Shown here: positions 62,199 to 64,000 of the stretch, in pieces
Position numbering within the stretch: position 1 is the first letter of the stretch
How the letters are laid out: every line of letters begins with the position of its first letter
Source: Oceanobacter sp045430275
GTDB taxonomy: Bacteria > Pseudomonadota > Gammaproteobacteria > Pseudomonadales > Oceanobacteraceae
Direction of reading: 5' to 3'
Assembly: GCA_045430275.1 (NCBI GenBank)
Contig: JAILXU010000008.1
Coordinates: 124,001-188,000 of the forward strand
DNA length: 64,000 bases
Program-made: the position numbers and the translations under genes
Notes under the pieces: generated by a model
What the model saw: the letters and a program-made list of their open reading frames with translations, nothing else
Database searches by the model: none
What the model was told of the DNA's origin: nothing

Positions 62199-62272
62199 TA
62201 CTTGTGTTCCTTGTGTTGTTTGAAGTCGATGCACATGTAACACTAAGCGAATCTTTTCTTCTATGACAATCA

Positions 62273-62299
62273 AAAAAGATACAAATACTGTATCTTTTT
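62273..62299. promoter_or_regulatory. Palindromic operator between propeller gene and XRE regulator
   Basis: AAAAAGATAC-AAATACT-GTATCTTTTT, a perfect 10-bp inverted repeat in the 135-bp divergent promoter region, 34 bp ahead of the regulator gene. Binding by the XRE protein is inferred from position. Confidence 0.6.
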
Positions 62300-62333
62300 G
62301 AATCATTCAAGTGACATATTTTGGAGATCCTCC

Positions 62334-63095
62334 ATGCAAGCAGGTGTCCCACTGGAAATCACCAGCGCCCTGAAGCTGGCCTTCAAGGCTCAGGGAGTCA
62401 CTTACCGGGACGTTGCCGAACGCGTCGGCGTGTCCGAGCAAACCATCAAACGCCTGTTCAAAGACAAGGACTGCTCGCTTAGCCGCCTGAATGACGTCTG
62501 CGCCGCGATTGATATTTCACTCTACGACTTGCTGGAGGTGGCGCGAGAGTACTCCGAGCCGATGGCCCGGCTGAACGAAGCGCAAGAGGCTTATCTGGCG
62601 TCTCATCCATCGCATTTTTACTTTCTGTTTTTTCTGACTTCCGGCTACGACCTGAGCCACATTCAGGCCCGCTATGAACTGGACGATTTAGGGTTGTTTC
62701 GCTATTTACGCGATCTTGACCGGCTGGAGCTGATCGAGCTATCTGCTAACAACCGCTTCCGCCTCAAGGTCGAAGGCAAACTTCTGATGCGGCTCGACAG
62801 CCAGCTTGCGCGTCTGGTATGCGAACGCAATCATGCTTTTCTGGATCATGTATTAAACCATCATGATGATGCCCACACATGGTTCTCCAGCTCGTTTCGA
62901 TTTATGTCACCCGACACACTGCACGCCATGCAGGAAGATATGAAAGAGTTGATGCAGCGCTATCGAAAAGCGGCTTATCAAGATGAGGCCATCTTGCCAA
63001 AAGATCGTTTATTACCCGTTAAATGGTCAACCATTGCAGCACCCTTTGATATTTGCGGGGAATGGCCTCTGGAACGCACACCAAGAGACAAATAA
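62334..63095 (+). CDS. XRE-family transcriptional regulator
   Basis: A 253-residue protein. N-terminal helix-turn-helix at about residues 10-60 (LAFKAQGVTYRDVAERVGVS, EQTIKRLFKDKDCSLSRLND). The long C-terminal region (about 80-250) is helical with a winged-helix-like LDDLGLFRYLRDLDRLELIE and is probably a sensor or dimer domain. The start MQAGVPLEITSALK follows GGAG; an ATG 12 codons upstream is less suitable. It is divergent from the propeller-DUF1330-monooxygenase genes, its likely targets. Confidence 0.87.
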   Translation: MQAGVPLEITSALKLAFKAQGVTYRDVAERVGVSEQTIKRLFKDKDCSLSRLNDVCAAIDISLYDLLEVAREYSEPMARLNEAQEAYLASHPSHFYFLFFLTSGYDLSHIQARYELDDLGLFRYLRDLDRLELIELSANNRFRLKVEGKLLMRLDSQLARLVCERNHAFLDHVLNHHDDAHTWFSSSFRFMSPDTLHAMQEDMKELMQRYRKAAYQDEAILPKDRLLPVKWSTIAAPFDICGEWPLERTPRDK

Positions 63096-63137
63096 AACCA
63101 CTTCCCAACATTCTGCTGAAAACGACTAAAACAATAA

Positions 63138-63155
63138 AAATAAAAGCTTTTATTT
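63138..63155. terminator. AT-rich palindrome after the regulator gene
   Basis: AAATAAAAGCTTTTATTT, a perfect 18-bp palindrome 43 bp after the regulator stop. It could be a weak terminator or a protein-binding site ahead of the gene at 63274. The rest of the 63096-63273 gap holds only that gene's promoter region. Confidence 0.35.
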
Positions 63156-63273
63156 AGACCAAAAGATCACACTCACGCCTACCACTGCTCTGTTATTTGA
63201 GATAGTTTCGCATCCGATAAATTCATCACCTGATGATTCAGGCGTATCGTATTCTCAATACAGGATGTTTACC

Positions 63274-64000
63274 CATGTCAGTGAAGTCCCTCCCGCTACT
63301 CGCCGCAACACTGCTCGCGCCTCTGGCATTGCAAGCCAGTGCCGAGCCAGGCAAGAAATATCAGCGCGGCGTTTCCGATGCAGCTTTTGTCGAAAAATCT
63401 GAAATCGCAACCGACCTGAATGCCATTAATTCGTCCAATGAGACGCTGGTCTGGAACGAAGACAAAAGCAAGATATTGGTTGCTACCTGGAAATCCCAGG
63501 ATTCGTATGAAAACTACATGAAGCCTTACAACAAGACGTCGGATAACCCGAACTATGCGGTCTGGGTAACGGCAGTGCCTCAGGTACAGGCCTTGTGCAG
63601 CAATTTCCGTCAGCAAAAAGCGGCCAAAAACCCGGAGCGTTTCAAGAAAGCTGTCGACCGTCGCCTGAAGCAGTACCTCGGCCTTAGCCCGGAATGGAAC
63701 TACGATGTGTTCGTAGAAATGTGGGTCAGCCCGGAGGATATGTTCCGCCCTTGTGTCGACCCGGAAATCGACGATAACAGCTGTAACCTGCAGTTCGGCA
63801 AGGAAATCCCGACAGTCAAGAACATCCCCGACTATCAGGATTTCTACAGCGATTTGTACTTCAAGAGCTATCGCTCCAGCGAGGGCGTGCCCTGGACAGG
63901 ATTGGGCTACACCTACGACTGGGGCAATCCCAACAGCGACGTTGGTGCCAGCGAGTACATTCTGGTGCCGAGCGCCAGCTATGAGATCAAGCGTGCAGTG
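63274..64000 (+). CDS. Secreted hypothetical protein, 3' end outside the window
   Basis: An open frame from ATG 63274 (weak AGGA ahead) to the window edge, 242 codons. Signal peptide MSVKSLPLLAATLLAPLALQ followed by ASAEPGKKYQ. The mature part contains LVWNEDKSKILVATWKSQDS, VWVTAVPQVQALCSNF, QYLGLSPEWNYDVFVEMWVS and a cysteine-containing DDNSCNLQFGKEIPTV region with several Cys that may form disulfides. GYTYDWGNPNSDVGASEY suggests a secreted or periplasmic enzyme or binding protein. Family not recognised. Confidence 0.8.

Overview
The window looks like chromosome from a marine-type gammaproteobacterium, probably near the Oceanospirillales/Alteromonadales. Support: malate synthase G, a LutABC plus FAD/Fe-S D-lactate dehydrogenase operon under a FadR-family regulator, XseA, TrmA, DbpA, RluF, YccF, a Spo0M-like protein and DUF3015/DUF4105 envelope proteins. 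GC is moderate in the housekeeping parts and clearly lower in two accessory stretches (about 21.9-23.2 kb and 53.8-57.1 kb). I saw no rRNA, tRNA, CRISPR array, transposase or integrase.

Layout. 1-9.3 kb: an outer-membrane protein running off the left edge, a large sensor GGDEF-EAL protein, a Spo0M-like protein, two small proteins, an M4-type metalloprotease lipoprotein, RluF and an internally deleted RNase Z remnant. 9.3-32.4 kb: a roughly 23-kb paralog-rich cluster. It reads right as DUF4132, DUF4132, MoxR-type AAA+ ATPase, DUF5682, VWA, SWIM zinc-finger protein, then two unknown proteins. It reads left as three more, larger DUF4132 proteins and a tandem pair of BRCT-like proteins. The core matches the Escherichia coli yehI-yehL-yehM-yehP-yehQ gene set, but here the DUF4132 component is multiplied to five and BRCT-like proteins are added. 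Three of the DUF4132 promoters carry the same inverted repeat, CTGCGACA-N5-TGTCGCAG, which suggests one regulator controls both arms.

32.5-36.5 kb: glcB, a small SutA-like protein and a nucleoside-recognition membrane protein. 36.6-38.0 kb: a small leftward integron-cassette-like segment with an attC-like site, a CAP12/Pycsar-type TIR protein and a small partner. 38.1-45.0 kb: the lactate operon lutA-lutB-lutC-dld and its divergent regulator with a PdhR/LldR-like operator. 45.1-52.9 kb: DUF4105 and DUF3015 envelope proteins, xseA, an M23 peptidase, trmA and dbpA. 52.9-57.4 kb: a second accessory segment with yefM-yoeB and three leftward cassettes (unknown protein, DUF2971, OLD-like ATPase-nuclease) separated by attC-like sites. 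Both cassette segments begin with diverged copies of one ~250-bp element encoding a 21-23-residue micropeptide. 57.6-64 kb: a GNAT enzyme, YccF, lipoproteins, a luciferase-like monooxygenase, DUF1330, a beta-propeller protein, an XRE regulator with a palindromic operator and a secreted protein running off the right edge.

The most interesting parts are the expanded MoxR/VWA/SWIM/DUF4132/BRCT cluster with its shared operator, and the two integrase-less cassette segments carrying TIR and OLD-like defence candidates behind the same micropeptide element.
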